Assembly (NCBI GenBank): GCA_022072085.1
Contig: JAJVII010000009.1
Span: 1 to 64,000, forward strand
DNA: 64,000 nt
Reading direction: 5' to 3'
Source: Phycisphaerae bacterium
GTDB lineage: Bacteria; Planctomycetota; Phycisphaerae; JAJVII01
The notes under the pieces are model-generated. The model saw only the letters and a program-made list of their open reading frames with translations, ran no database searches and was not told the DNA's origin. Position 1 is the stretch's first letter; each line of letters opens with the position of its first letter. Made by a program: the position numbers and the translations under genes. Positions 17,846-27,186 of the stretch are shown here, one piece after another.

Positions 17846-20181
17846 TCCGCATCTCCCGATCCCGAGGCGGGCGCGAGCATGTCCACGGCGAGCGCGGCAC
17901 GCATTACACGTTCCCGGCTGGCATCGTTAAGCTCGTCCGATGACCGCGCGGCCAGCCAAGTGGCGTCGCTGAGCAGCGCCGAGTAATCACCCACCAATCT
18001 CCTCCACGCCATCTCCGTAGCGCCCTGGCTGCCGAAGTCTAGCGATGCATATCGCTCGTCCCAGTACTTGCCATCAAAGAACAACTCCGGATGACTCTGG
18101 AAGAACTCTAGTAATGTCGCCCACGAGGCGTATTCAAGAAACCGACCCTGATCGATTGCCGCCTGCGGGTCGGAGACCGCCTTGGCGGCCATGCGACGCT
18201 GAATCTCCTCCTGCTCACTAGGCGACAAGGCATTGAACAGTGTGCGCCCATCCCCAGGCGAGAGATTGGCCTTCAGGCTCTTTGCCACCCGCGTCAAGGC
18301 CATTCCCGCCTCACTGGACAGCGTGACGGGATCAAGTTCGTTGACGCCACCGTACTTGCCCCGCAAGCTCGCGAGGATTGCCGCGAAGGAATGGCCGCTG
18401 CCGCTATCACGTTCAAAGTCCATCGCCGACCATGCCAACTGCGCCAAGAGGCCATCCAGAGGCGTCATGGTCATCGACCGGAATACTGGATGCCTGGCGT
18501 TCACCAGAAACTCGTAGTAACCTTGAGTTGAACGGCCGAACCCCCAAGGGCTATCCGCAGTGCCCAATCCTACGTCGGAGGATTCCACATCGAAGGCCCG
18601 CACATCCCATCGTTGGTTTGTCAGGTCGTCCCTGTACTCCTGTGTAAGCGATGCAATTGGCTGGCGCGTGGGAGGTTGCGGCGCTGATGGCGAAGGAGTC
18701 GGTCCTCCGGGCCCTTCGGGCGATGGCGTTTCCGGCGCTGCCGGGGACAGCGGCCCCAGGCCGCCTCCATCCGTATCCGGCGGGGTGAGAAGAACGTTGT
18801 CTGCTTCCTGCACGAGCGCCCACCAGGGCTCATCCGTTTGCCACTCCGCCTCGCCTGCGTAGAACCGCTTCGCCATTTGCGAGGCGCGATCGTTATCGGG
18901 AACAATGAGCAGTTTCGCGTAGCACCCCGCGACCTTTGGCTTCGGGCTTGACCTCCTGAAGCACTGAAAGAGCTTCGACAGCGGGGACGTATTCACCGGA
19001 AGGCCCGCCTGCTGCGCCTTGTCCGGCCTGAGCGGCCCCTCGCCACGCACCACCTTCACCATGTCTTCCCACGCGGGGTCCTCTCGCTCAAATCGGTCCT
19101 TTGTGTAGCTGACTCGGCAGTGGTCGAGATGAATCTCGCCGACGATTCTTCCTCGGTTCCGGGGGTCGTCGATTGGATACTCAAGTTCCTGGGATTCGCC
19201 GTTGTCCCAGTAGAACAAGTCCTTGTTGCCGAGTTCGAGTTTTCGGCCATTGCGGATGAAGTCGATGCCATAGCCTTCCTGGCTCAAATACCGCTGGATG
19301 CCAAGCCAACCGTGAATGTGTCTGTCTCGCATCACGAGCGCGCCGACTGCCCCGCAGATCGGGCAAGCGTCGCTCATCTGCGTCAGCCACTGCCAACACC
19401 GTTGACAGAACGGTCGGCTGGGCAGATGCGTATCGACGGGTTGAATCGCGCTCAGGATTCCGTGGCGGGAAGACTCGACCGTTCTACCGGCACCCCAAGC
19501 GCAGTGATTGCGAGGAGCCACGATGCGACCGTTTAGATAAAGCCGGAACGTCATCGGTTGACCATCCTGGCGGAGCATCGCCGAATACACTTGGCCCAGT
19601 ACCTGGGTCAACTGCGTTCGGTTCGACGCCCTGGCGAACCATTGCGACTGCTCTGGCTTCAACCTCAGGATGGAGACCTCGACGCCGCTCTCGGTGGAAT
19701 CCGGTTTCGGCCGGGTGAGTTCAGGTGTCCGGAAACTGCCCTGCCGAATCAGTTTCTCGAAATCTATTTCCAGCCCGCGCCATTGCCCGTCGCCCTTCTG
19801 CGTTGCCCAGACTTGCGTGACCAGCCCGAGCCGAGCAGTGGCGATATTGAATCCCATGCCGAACAGGCCCAGGTGCCGGATGGGATCGTTGCTGGTCCAG
19901 CCCGCACGGACCGCCTTCTCCAATGATTCGCGGCTCATGCCCGGGCCATTGTCGCGGACCGAGATCCGTGATTGCTCTATGTCCGCGGTGGGCACCGTAA
20001 CGTGAACTTCCGGCTCGGCGCAGGGGTTGCCGCCTCGCTGGCAGCGGAGGAATCCATCGATGGCATTGTCAACAAGCTCCGCTAGGCACCGCCACTGACG
20101 CAGGTTGATTTCGCCGAGCATCGGAAGGATTCTTGGGTCGGGCTGGAGGTCGAAGTCAGGCCCCATGTTCTGTTCCGCCAT
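17842..20181 (-). CDS. MORC/Hsp90-type GHKL ATPase of a restriction system
   Basis: The 779-residue protein opens with a GHKL ATPase fold: N-box LAELVDNAIDGF, G1 motif RDNGPGMS and G2 motif LFGMGFNIATARLG, all within the first 140 residues. The rest holds a second ATPase-associated lobe, a CPIC/CQRC pair that could bind zinc (near 255-280), and a long C-terminal region after a Pro-rich linker. Prokaryotic MORC-like ATPases linked to C5-methylases and helicase-nucleases were described by comparative genomics as ancestral to eukaryotic MORC. The ATG at 20181 has AGGAG eight bases upstream and is first in a five-gene operon. Confidence 0.88.
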   Translation of the reverse strand: MAEQNMGPDFDLQPDPRILPMLGEINLRQWRCLAELVDNAIDGFLRCQRGGNPCAEPEVHVTVPTADIEQSRISVRDNGPGMSRESLEKAVRAGWTSNDPIRHLGLFGMGFNIATARLGLVTQVWATQKGDGQWRGLEIDFEKLIRQGSFRTPELTRPKPDSTESGVEVSILRLKPEQSQWFARASNRTQLTQVLGQVYSAMLRQDGQPMTFRLYLNGRIVAPRNHCAWGAGRTVESSRHGILSAIQPVDTHLPSRPFCQRCWQWLTQMSDACPICGAVGALVMRDRHIHGWLGIQRYLSQEGYGIDFIRNGRKLELGNKDLFYWDNGESQELEYPIDDPRNRGRIVGEIHLDHCRVSYTKDRFEREDPAWEDMVKVVRGEGPLRPDKAQQAGLPVNTSPLSKLFQCFRRSSPKPKVAGCYAKLLIVPDNDRASQMAKRFYAGEAEWQTDEPWWALVQEADNVLLTPPDTDGGGLGPLSPAAPETPSPEGPGGPTPSPSAPQPPTRQPIASLTQEYRDDLTNQRWDVRAFDVESSDVGLGTADSPWGFGRSTQGYYEFLVNARHPVFRSMTMTPLDGLLAQLAWSAMDFERDSGSGHSFAAILASLRGKYGGVNELDPVTLSSEAGMALTRVAKSLKANLSPGDGRTLFNALSPSEQEEIQRRMAAKAVSDPQAAIDQGRFLEYASWATLLEFFQSHPELFFDGKYWDERYASLDFGSQGATEMAWRRLVGDYSALLSDATWLAARSSDELNDASRERVMRAALAVDMLAPASGSGDAE

Positions 20182-20429
20182 CGGTCCCACTCCTGATCTT
20201 GAGGTCGCGATTTCGGCCGTGGTCTCGGCCGCCGGACTCAGCGCTTCCCGCCGCCATGCCGGGCGAGAACGCGGCCTTTCAAGTGGCCACAGGCGCATAC
20301 CACCCGCCAGCGGGGAAGCTGGCGGTGATTATGCGCTACTCGGCTTTCACGATCAACGGGCGACATTTGCACGCCGCGAGGACGGTCGGGCGGCAGCCTG
20401 TATTCGGCCCGGCCCGGGCCACCTATTCG

Positions 20430-21227
20430 CTAGGATCGCAATGCCGGCAGTTCCACGTCCTCATCGCGGTAGCCCTGCCACGCACGCAAAAGGTCATGCG
20501 TCCAGTAGGTGTTCGGCTGGCCGTGCTTCCGTGGGCTCGCCAGCGGCGGCATGGTCACTGTCTTGTGCCGAGCAGCGGCCAACAAAGCTCGCTTTCGATA
20601 CATGCGGTAATCCTTCTTCTTCGCCTCGCAAAACCGGGCCATGAAGGCATCTACCGTGATCGGCTCGTTCGGCACGTCCGGCCATTGCGCTGCCTGGGGC
20701 GAGGCGGCTGGCGAGCCGGGCCTGTCGATGGGGGCGTCATCAGCCATCCTGCATCCCACCGAGCCTCGCCCCGGCTGCTTTGGCCGTTCAGACGATCCGG
20801 TCGACTGCCGCCGGGCCTCCAGCGCGTTCATCGCCTCGGTCACGGCGACCTCAACAGTTCTGGTCTGGTCCCAGAGGTCCTTGGCCAGGAAGAAGGTCAG
20901 GCCGTCGTTCTGAAAGTCTCCCGCGAAATTCCACGCCTCGACGGTATGGCTGGTCATGATGATGATCGCAACCTTGCCCACGCCCTTGATCTTGAGGATC
21001 TGCTGGAACAGGCTCACGCCGTTCTGGATACGGGGGTCCCCGCCGCGACTGGAAGCCGGAATCCGCAGGTCCAGCAGCACATAATCAAAGTCCTTGGTCG
21101 CCAGCAGCTTGCGGGCGTCCTCGTTATTGCCGGCCACTTCGAACTTGTGCTGGAGCGAGTGCTCGAGGATTTCGCCGACGTACTCCAGGACGTCCTTCTT
21201 GTCATCCACCACCAGAGCTCGCGGCAT
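20430..21227 (-). CDS. Response regulator, REC domain with novel C-terminus
   Basis: The 265-residue protein begins MPRALVVDDKKDV. The acidic pair is at 8-9, the phospho-acceptor Asp is in YVLLDLRIP near residue 49, and the conserved Lys is in FFLAKD. After a Pro-rich linker the C-terminal 80 residues (DAFMARFCEAKKKDYRMYRK onward) match no output domain I know. They include a basic segment and LLRAWQGYRDED, which could be a small winged-helix or protein-binding module. The start overlaps the kinase gene, and GGAGG sits 5 bases before the ATG at 21227. It is the last gene of the ATPase-kinase-regulator set. Confidence 0.85.
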   Translation of the reverse strand: MPRALVVDDKKDVLEYVGEILEHSLQHKFEVAGNNEDARKLLATKDFDYVLLDLRIPASSRGGDPRIQNGVSLFQQILKIKGVGKVAIIIMTSHTVEAWNFAGDFQNDGLTFFLAKDLWDQTRTVEVAVTEAMNALEARRQSTGSSERPKQPGRGSVGCRMADDAPIDRPGSPAASPQAAQWPDVPNEPITVDAFMARFCEAKKKDYRMYRKRALLAAARHKTVTMPPLASPRKHGQPNTYWTHDLLRAWQGYRDEDVELPALRS

Positions 21228-22374
21228 GGCCTCCTCCACTGATTGTTCGAGGCAGGACGATGGTCATGGTCGTGCCCTCTCCGGGGGCACTGGCCGCGAC
21301 CAGTTCACCGTCATGAATCTCCACGTAGTTGCGGGCGATCACCAATCCGAAGCCCGACCCGCCGTCCTTGGTCGTCCGCCCGGGCGTGAACAGTTCGTTG
21401 AGTTCGGCAGGCTCCAAGCCCGGGCCGTTGTCCTCGATCACTATCGCCACTTCGCCGGCGTTGATGGCCTTTCCGGTCAGGACCACATGCGGCTGAGAAG
21501 CCATCGCCGCCGCGTCGAAAGCGTTGGACAGGACGTTGAAGATTGCCCGCTCCAGTTGCGGCTCTGTGACGTAGACGACCAGCCCCTGCTGCACGTCCAC
21601 GTCGAGGTCGACCCGCGACCAACCGGGTTTCGATGTCGCCAGGTCGGCAATCCGGGCGGCTGCCGAGTGGACCAGCCCATCCAGTGATCTGACGGACGGG
21701 CGGGTGGGCGTGGCCCGCGACCGGGCATACTCCAGCATCTGCTGGACGAGGTAGCTGTAGCGCCCCAGGATGCCGCCGACCTTCTCCAGCGACGCGAACG
21801 CTGTAGCCGGATCATACTCGCCATTGAGGATCGCCTGGCGCAAGGCGGCGACCCGGCCCTGAAGAACACTCAGATCGTTCTTCATCTCGTGGGCCAGATT
21901 GCTCGCCAGGGCCATGTGGTAGGTCTCGCCTATCCGCATCGCCGTCCTGGCGACCTCATCGCCGTGGCGTTCCCTCAGGTGCTGGTATAGCTCCAGCACC
22001 AGGTCGATCCCCTGAAGCTTCTGCCTGAGTGCCGATTTCACCTTGCGGCGGCGGTTTCGGCTGACCTCCGCCGCCCGGCTTACGAAGGCGTTGGGGTCCT
22101 GGCGGAGCTTAGCCGCCAGCGGCTCGAAGTCGCCTTGGCGCACGTAGTGCAAACCGTCGGCGATTGCCTTCCGCACTTCCCACTTCGGGTCGTCGGCCAG
22201 CAGGTTCAGCAGCGGGACCATCACCGCCTCGCGGTCAACGACCCCGCCGGCCCGGAAGACGGCCATCAACTGCCTGGCACAGGCGAGCCGGTCCAACCAG
22301 GGCAGTGCCTCCCGGTCGGCGGTCAACAGACGCAGCGATTCCGGCAGGTTGAGGATTTCAGCTTCGGTATCCAT
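21202..22374 (-). CDS. Soluble histidine kinase with HEAT-like repeats
   Basis: The 390-residue kinase has no transmembrane segment. Residues about 25-115 form helical HEAT-like repeats (VPLLNLLADDPKWEVRKAIADG and the following FEPLAAKLRQDPNAFV). The phospho-acceptor box NLAHEMKND has its His near 162, and the HATPase domain has N-box NVLSNAFDAA, G1 EDNGPGL and G2 GSGFGLVIA. Its ATG shares two bases with the ATPase stop codon (TGATG), and its end overlaps the regulator start. A cytoplasmic sensor coupled to an SMC-like ATPase would read an internal signal such as DNA damage or ATPase state. Confidence 0.88.
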   Translation of the reverse strand: MDTEAEILNLPESLRLLTADREALPWLDRLACARQLMAVFRAGGVVDREAVMVPLLNLLADDPKWEVRKAIADGLHYVRQGDFEPLAAKLRQDPNAFVSRAAEVSRNRRRKVKSALRQKLQGIDLVLELYQHLRERHGDEVARTAMRIGETYHMALASNLAHEMKNDLSVLQGRVAALRQAILNGEYDPATAFASLEKVGGILGRYSYLVQQMLEYARSRATPTRPSVRSLDGLVHSAAARIADLATSKPGWSRVDLDVDVQQGLVVYVTEPQLERAIFNVLSNAFDAAAMASQPHVVLTGKAINAGEVAIVIEDNGPGLEPAELNELFTPGRTTKDGGSGFGLVIARNYVEIHDGELVAASAPGEGTTMTIVLPRTISGGGHAASSGGG

Positions 22375-24257
22375 CAGATCCGGTATCGCTCCTTGCGCTT
22401 CATGAAGGCTTCCTGCCCGCCCTCCAGCAGCCCGATGATCTCTTCGCGGCATTCGTCCACCGTGCCTTCCCTGGCCTTGACCGCCCTCGCGCCATTGGAC
22501 CGCAGAACAAAGACCCGCTCGGCATCGCCCAGCACCGGGATGTTGGGGTTGTGCGTCACGAACAGCATCTGGCGGCGGCCCTTGGCCTTGCGGATGCAGT
22601 CAACCACCGTGTCGTAGATGAACCCGTTGTCCAGGTTGTCCTCGGGCTGGTCGATCAGCAGCGGGTTGTCGCTGTCCAGCAGCAGGATCGGCAGGATCGT
22701 GGTGCATTTCTGGCCGGTGGACAGGGACGTCGAATCCTTGTACTCCTCGCCGTCGAGCAGCTCGATCCGCGGCTTGTCGTCCAGTTCGATGGTCTCCAGG
22801 CGGAACATCATCTTCGGGCCGGCGAACGCCGCCACCACGTTGCTGGCCTGGTTGGGGTTGAGCGTCGCCCGCTCGATCATCGACTTGGTATCGCCGGCGG
22901 CGACCATCGCGGCCAGTTCACCGGGCGAGAGGTTGTCGGCGACCTTCTGGGCCACGATGTTCCGGTTGACGCCCGCGCCGGCCAGGGCCTCCAGGAGCAG
23001 TTCCCGGTACCGCGACGGGTCGCCGAACTGGGCAACGCTGACCCGTATCCGGGGTGCCAGCCGGTCGGTGATACGGGCGGCAACCTTGCGGCGGAAGGCG
23101 AACCGCTCATCCCGCAGCGACGAGAGCTGACCGAGCAGCTCAGCGCGCTCCTTCTGGAGACGCTGGAGGGACTCGGTGTGCTCATCCCGGACCCGCTTCT
23201 TCTCCAGCAACTGGTTCCGCAATGTCTCCAGCCGGATCCGTTCGGCCTCCTGCCCCTTGGCCTGATCGTGGCGGGCCAGTTGCTCGCGGAAGGCCAGTTC
23301 CTGCTCGGCCTGGCTGGTCGCCAGTTCCCCGCCGATCTCCGCCAACCGGTCCTGGGCCCGGACGATGCGGTTGCGGGCATCCTCGATCAGCCGATCAACA
23401 TCGCCGGAGCAGGCGGCCAGTTCGTCGCGGATCTGCTGGAGGAGATGTCCGTTCGGCCCGGCGAGCATCTCGCTGCTGAAGGCCGCCGACACCCGCTTGG
23501 CGATCCCGCCGACGAGGCCATCCAAGGAGCCGGCGAAGGCGTTCAGTGCCTCGTCGGCGGCGGTCGCCGCCCGGCGCTCGCGGTCGCGCATTGAGTTGAG
23601 TTTGTGGGCCTGGTTCAGGGAGGCCGAGCCGTCGCCGTTCCTGGCCGCCAACGCCTTGAGCTTGTCCTGGATGCCCGGCAGGGTGCTCAGTTCATCGCCC
23701 ACGCTGTCCAGCGCCTTGCGCACATCGATGATCTTGCCCCCGTTGGCCGAGAGCCTGGCCTCCACCTTCCGAATCGCCGCGTTCACCCGCTGGACATCGT
23801 CCGGGACGAAGTTGTCGATCAGGGACAACTGCGAGCCGGGGTCGTCGGCGATGCCTTCAATGTCGTTCTGGCTGTAGATGTCGGCGCGGAACACGCCGCC
23901 GTTGGCCAGGGTCACCTCGCTGGGGCTGCCGGAGGCGTCCATCACGATGGCCGCGCCCCCCGCCGTACGGTCGACCACGTATTCGATGCCGTCCCTGGTC
24001 TCGATCCGCAGGCGAATCCGGCCCGCGCCCAGGTTATCGGTGACCAGGGAGTCGAGCCGCTTCTGCACGCCCGCGGCCTGTTTGCCGGCGGACGAGTCCA
24101 GTGCATGCCGGACGTATTCCAGGGCGGTCGTCTTGCCGGCGCCCCGGGGGCCGATCAGGCAGTTGAGGCCCTCGGCCAAGTCGATCTCCAGGCCGTCCAG
24201 GAAGCCCCCGACGACCGACAGCGATTTCAGCTTGTGGCACTTCTTCCCATTGTTCAC
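22374..24257 (-). CDS. SMC/RecF-like coiled-coil ABC ATPase
   Basis: The 627-residue protein has an N-terminal ATPase half with Walker A GPRGAGKTT (residues 36-44) and a central region with coiled-coil character (about 180-370, heptads rich in Glu, Arg and Leu). The C-terminal half has the signature SLSTGQKC, Walker B PLLIDQPEDNLDN and switch His FVTHN. This is the SMC/RecN/RecF plan, seen in many defence ATPases. The frame stays open upstream to 24761, but the GTG at 24257, with AGGAG seven bases upstream, is clearly the start. It leads directly into the kinase gene. Confidence 0.88.
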   Translation of the reverse strand: MNNGKKCHKLKSLSVVGGFLDGLEIDLAEGLNCLIGPRGAGKTTALEYVRHALDSSAGKQAAGVQKRLDSLVTDNLGAGRIRLRIETRDGIEYVVDRTAGGAAIVMDASGSPSEVTLANGGVFRADIYSQNDIEGIADDPGSQLSLIDNFVPDDVQRVNAAIRKVEARLSANGGKIIDVRKALDSVGDELSTLPGIQDKLKALAARNGDGSASLNQAHKLNSMRDRERRAATAADEALNAFAGSLDGLVGGIAKRVSAAFSSEMLAGPNGHLLQQIRDELAACSGDVDRLIEDARNRIVRAQDRLAEIGGELATSQAEQELAFREQLARHDQAKGQEAERIRLETLRNQLLEKKRVRDEHTESLQRLQKERAELLGQLSSLRDERFAFRRKVAARITDRLAPRIRVSVAQFGDPSRYRELLLEALAGAGVNRNIVAQKVADNLSPGELAAMVAAGDTKSMIERATLNPNQASNVVAAFAGPKMMFRLETIELDDKPRIELLDGEEYKDSTSLSTGQKCTTILPILLLDSDNPLLIDQPEDNLDNGFIYDTVVDCIRKAKGRRQMLFVTHNPNIPVLGDAERVFVLRSNGARAVKAREGTVDECREEIIGLLEGGQEAFMKRKERYRI

Positions 24258-24306
24258 TGATCTTCTCCTGAACAGATTGAAACGGGTTGTTCCTTGACGA
24301 CGAAAT

Positions 24307-24504
24307 CTATTCCTGCGGCTCCTGGCCGTCCGGCCTGGCAACCAACCGCACCACATCAAGCAGCCGCTCCCGGAGCGGCGGCGGCAGGCTGCGGTAGAGT
24401 TCCAGCAGCTCCCGCTCGCCATCATCCAGCCCAACCGACCGGACCGTTTGTCGGCCGGCGCGCTCCACGTGCATGTTGGCACGACGCTTTCGCATGGTCC
24501 CCAC
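24307..24504 (-). CDS. Small hypothetical protein
   Basis: The 65-residue protein is basic at the N-terminus (MRKRRANMHVERAGRQ) and helical and acidic afterwards (DDGERELLELYRSLPPPLRE). It fits exactly between the DUF6569-like gene (42 bases upstream) and the ATPase (49 bases downstream) on the same strand. Size and helix pattern (LLELYRSLPPPLRERLLDVV) recall small helix-turn-helix proteins. It may be a regulator or adaptor of the operon. Confidence 0.5.
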   Translation of the reverse strand: MGTMRKRRANMHVERAGRQTVRSVGLDDGERELLELYRSLPPPLRERLLDVVRLVARPDGQEPQE

Positions 24505-24546
24505 TCCATGTTGCCGTGCCTCCGTGCACGAGGGATTCGAGCACGC

Positions 24547-25584
24547 TCAATACACGATCTGGTCGTCTGGCGGGTTCCGCCGACTCCGCCGGCGCGACGG
24601 CGGGGCGATGCCCGGCCCGTCGGCACGGTCGCGGTCAGTCCGGTCGTTCGGGAACGCGCACAGGTGAACGCACACGTCCTCGGCGACGAGGGCCTGACCC
24701 ACGACATCCTCGGCCTCAAAGCGCCAGTCCTGGCCGACGCCCACCGTCGGGCACGGCACACAGTCGATTTCGCCGAGGTGCTCGAGCAGCGCCGAGGCGC
24801 CCTTGGCGCTGAACTGGATTGACTTCTCCCCTGCCTCCCGGCGAACCATCGCGTCCAGGGCGTAACCCGTCACCAAGCGGGGCCAGATGCGCTCCAGCGT
24901 CGCCGGGCGGTCGAACAGGTCCAAGGCGGCGAACCGGCCGTTGATGGCGACGACGACGCCCCGCGATCCGGCCCGGTAGCTCAACGCCTCGACGTAGCTG
25001 CCGATGGACTCCCGCCGGTGCTCCACTACGTCGTGCATGGCCATCGTGGGCGACGGCACGGCGGCTGCCTCGACGTTAGCGGCCACGGCATCCCAGACCG
25101 CCCCCTGATCGCTGCGGGCCTGGCCTTCGGTCCGCAGGTTCCGCCCCACGTCCCGGCTCTTACGTGCCCGCAACATCGCCGGTGAGTAGCTGCCGGCGGC
25201 AAACGCGGCCGACGTGTGGTGCCAGCGGCCCTGCTCGACGCACGACACCGGAATCTTCGTTTTGCTCCTGGCCGGCAGCAGGACCGTGGTGTTCAGGATG
25301 CGGTTCTGCTTGGCGCCGACCAGCTCCTCGCCGTCCAACAGCAGGATCAACCGCTCGCCGGCGTTGGACGCCAGCAACTCAGGCACGCTGCCGCCCTCGC
25401 TGACTTCGGTCACGGTGAGCTGGCCGGCGGCGATGGCGTCGGCGGCAAGGACGTATTCGAGACGCCCGGGCCCCTCCCCCCCGAGGGGCACGAGCGTGAG
25501 GTTGCGATGGCCGAACGGGTTGCCGGCCGAAATGGTCTCGATAAACGGCTTCAACGTCCGTGTTGGTTGTCTGGTCTGTGTCAC
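24547..25584 (-). CDS. DUF6569-like (ARPP-1-type) protein
   Basis: The product has about 345 residues. It opens with a hydrophobic block (LTLVPLGG), then LLLLDGEELVGAKQNRILN, a strongly conserved signature of the ARPP-1/DUF6569 family, and PVSCVEQGRWHH. The family is associated with conflict and stress operons, but its biochemical activity is unknown. The GTG at 25584 has AAGGAG six bases upstream and is a better start than the ATG at 25590, which abuts the same site. It begins about 10 bases after the HIRAN gene ends. Confidence 0.75.
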   Translation of the reverse strand: MTQTRQPTRTLKPFIETISAGNPFGHRNLTLVPLGGEGPGRLEYVLAADAIAAGQLTVTEVSEGGSVPELLASNAGERLILLLDGEELVGAKQNRILNTTVLLPARSKTKIPVSCVEQGRWHHTSAAFAAGSYSPAMLRARKSRDVGRNLRTEGQARSDQGAVWDAVAANVEAAAVPSPTMAMHDVVEHRRESIGSYVEALSYRAGSRGVVVAINGRFAALDLFDRPATLERIWPRLVTGYALDAMVRREAGEKSIQFSAKGASALLEHLGEIDCVPCPTVGVGQDWRFEAEDVVGQALVAEDVCVHLCAFPNDRTDRDRADGPGIAPPSRRRSRRNPPDDQIVY

Positions 25585-25594
25585 GGGCATCTCC

Positions 25595-26011
25595 TTATGC
25601 GGTCGGTTCGGCCGGCGTCGCCGGCCCTGTTGCCTCAATGCGAACCTGCACGCGCACCGCCTCCCACGGCGGCGCGTTGGCATCGATTCGGGTGATCAGG
25701 CATCGCGCGAGCACGTCCTGCTGGAGCAGCCTGGAGACCGCCTCGTTGTGCGTCCGGGGCAGATACCCCAGGCGGCTCCCGCAATGCTCGATGCGGACCG
25801 CCCACGGGTCGTGCGGGTTTTCAGGCTCTGCGATCAGCTTCACCTCGTCGCCGACCTGCAAATAGGCCATGATGTCCGGGCCGTCGTGGTAGCGAAACCC
25901 GGCGATCTGGCACTCAGCCAGGACGCAGGAACCACGCCCGTGCTCCTCGGCGAGCCCTTTGGCCAGCATCTGGCCGAGGGCCTCTTTCTGTTGGTGTCGT
26001 GCTGGGTTCAT
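25595..26011 (-). CDS. HIRAN-domain protein
   Basis: The 138-residue protein is almost entirely a HIRAN domain: AECQIAGFRYHDG, LQVGDEVKLIAEPENPHDPWAVRI and GSRLGYLPRTHNEAVSRLL. HIRAN domains in HLTF/Rad5 bind single-stranded DNA 3' ends at stalled forks, and stand-alone bacterial versions sit in DNA-stress and defence operons. GGAG lies 5 bases before the ATG at 26011. A palindromic operator-like site (26070-26091) lies directly upstream, so this gene may begin its own transcript within the cluster. Confidence 0.88.
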   Translation of the reverse strand: MNPARHQQKEALGQMLAKGLAEEHGRGSCVLAECQIAGFRYHDGPDIMAYLQVGDEVKLIAEPENPHDPWAVRIEHCGSRLGYLPRTHNEAVSRLLQQDVLARCLITRIDANAPPWEAVRVQVRIEATGPATPAEPTA

Positions 26012-26069
26012 GTTCTCTCCGTCACCGCCCCAAGACAGCGGCCTTCTGAAGACAAGTATCCGACAGGGG

Positions 26070-26091
26070 TGCGACAGGTGTGGTCGCACCC
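26070..26091 (-). promoter_or_regulatory. Palindromic operator, copy 2 (upstream of the HIRAN gene)
   Basis: The core tgcgacaggtgtggtcgca is an inverted repeat, TGCGAC-N7-GTCGCA, followed by CCC. An identical 22-base sequence occurs at 27187-27208. Each copy lies in an intergenic gap upstream of a minus-strand gene of the same cluster. The WYL repressor encoded at the head of the cluster is the natural candidate to bind it. Confidence 0.7.
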
Positions 26092-26095
26092 GTCG

Positions 26096-27106
26096 CTATT
26101 TCAGCAATTCGTTCTGCTCCCACCGGTGGTCGGTCTTGAAGCTCGAAGCCGAGACGTACAGCGGCTGGCCGGGTCGCAGGCCCCACAGGTCGAAAAGAAT
26201 CCACACGGCATCGTCAGCCGCCTCCTGCTCCTGGCCATAGTCGTAGCGCTTGCCGACCGGATCGAACTCGACGATCTGGACCACGTTCGACACGTCGGCG
26301 TCAGGCTTTTCCGCCTCGCGATAAAAGCCCGGCCGTTCCTGGACCAGCCGCTCGGCCTCCCGCGGCAGGATGTTCGTGTTGGGGATATCTACGGCGAACC
26401 AGTCTTCGTGGAAGCAGAGCTGGATCATCCGCCGCAGGGGCTGCTGCTTGCCGAATGTTCCCTGCTTCCGCCGGGCCTTCCTGCCGGAGGCCTGGTCGGA
26501 AAACACGATGAAGCAGTGCGACCTGGCCTCGTTGTTGGCCCGGTCCTTCATCCGGCAAAGGTAATCGGCGATCAGGGCGGTTACTCGTTCGCGTGTGGCA
26601 GGATCATCGGCCGGGTCTGGCTCCGCGTCCGGGTCGTCCGCGGGCTCTTCTCTGGCCGGGGCGTCTGCTTGCTCGATGGCCTTGCGGGGACTCAGCTTAC
26701 CGAAGGCCACCGACATCAACGCCGGCAGGTAGTGATCCATGATCGAGAATCCGCAGAACGCCAGCTCACGCACCATCGCCCGGGACAGCCGGTCCTTCTT
26801 CACCGCGATGCTGTTCTTAAAGCGGACCTCGCCGTCGCGAAAGTCCAGCTCGAAATTGCCCAGCGACAGGCCGTAGTTGGCCAGCGTCAGGAACTCGGCC
26901 ACAGCCAGGCGGCGGTTGTTCGGCACGTTGAACTGGCAGATCGAGTAGCTCAGGAACAGCGTGTCCTTCTCGTTCCAGGTTGCCATCCAGACCCAGCGGC
27001 CGGTCTCGCCACTGACCAGCACCCGCAGCCGGTGCTCGTCGAGCTGCTCCCAGTGCCACTCCATTTCGCGCAGGAAACTCTGCACCGCGTCAGCAATCGT
27101 CGGCAT
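26096..27106 (-). CDS. YbjN-like (type III chaperone-fold) protein
   Basis: The 336-residue protein has an N-terminal domain resembling the YbjN/type III secretion chaperone-like fold: a helix (IADAVQSFLREMEWHWEQ), strands with GRWVWMATWNEKDTLFLSYS, then NVPNNRRLAVAEFLTLANYGLSLGN. This is followed by an acidic Pro/Asp linker (about 155-180) and a second unknown domain ending WEQNELLK. GAGGAGG precedes the ATG at 27106. It is first behind the operator at 27187-27208. YbjN-like domains in defence operons are thought to hold partner proteins; function here is unproven. Confidence 0.7.
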   Translation of the reverse strand: MPTIADAVQSFLREMEWHWEQLDEHRLRVLVSGETGRWVWMATWNEKDTLFLSYSICQFNVPNNRRLAVAEFLTLANYGLSLGNFELDFRDGEVRFKNSIAVKKDRLSRAMVRELAFCGFSIMDHYLPALMSVAFGKLSPRKAIEQADAPAREEPADDPDAEPDPADDPATRERVTALIADYLCRMKDRANNEARSHCFIVFSDQASGRKARRKQGTFGKQQPLRRMIQLCFHEDWFAVDIPNTNILPREAERLVQERPGFYREAEKPDADVSNVVQIVEFDPVGKRYDYGQEQEAADDAVWILFDLWGLRPGQPLYVSASSFKTDHRWEQNELLK

Positions 27107-27186
27107 GGTGTCCTCCTCGGCGGGGGTGTTCACGGGCGGCGATGGCCGCCTCTATCTACCCGCCAAGAACAACACTACAGGAGGGC

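Noticed and set aside
6326-20181. A complete DISARM or BREX system
   Set aside because: PLD and SNF2-like genes and a C5-methylase are present, but DrmA, DrmB, BrxC and PglZ counterparts are not, and the methylase belongs to another operon.
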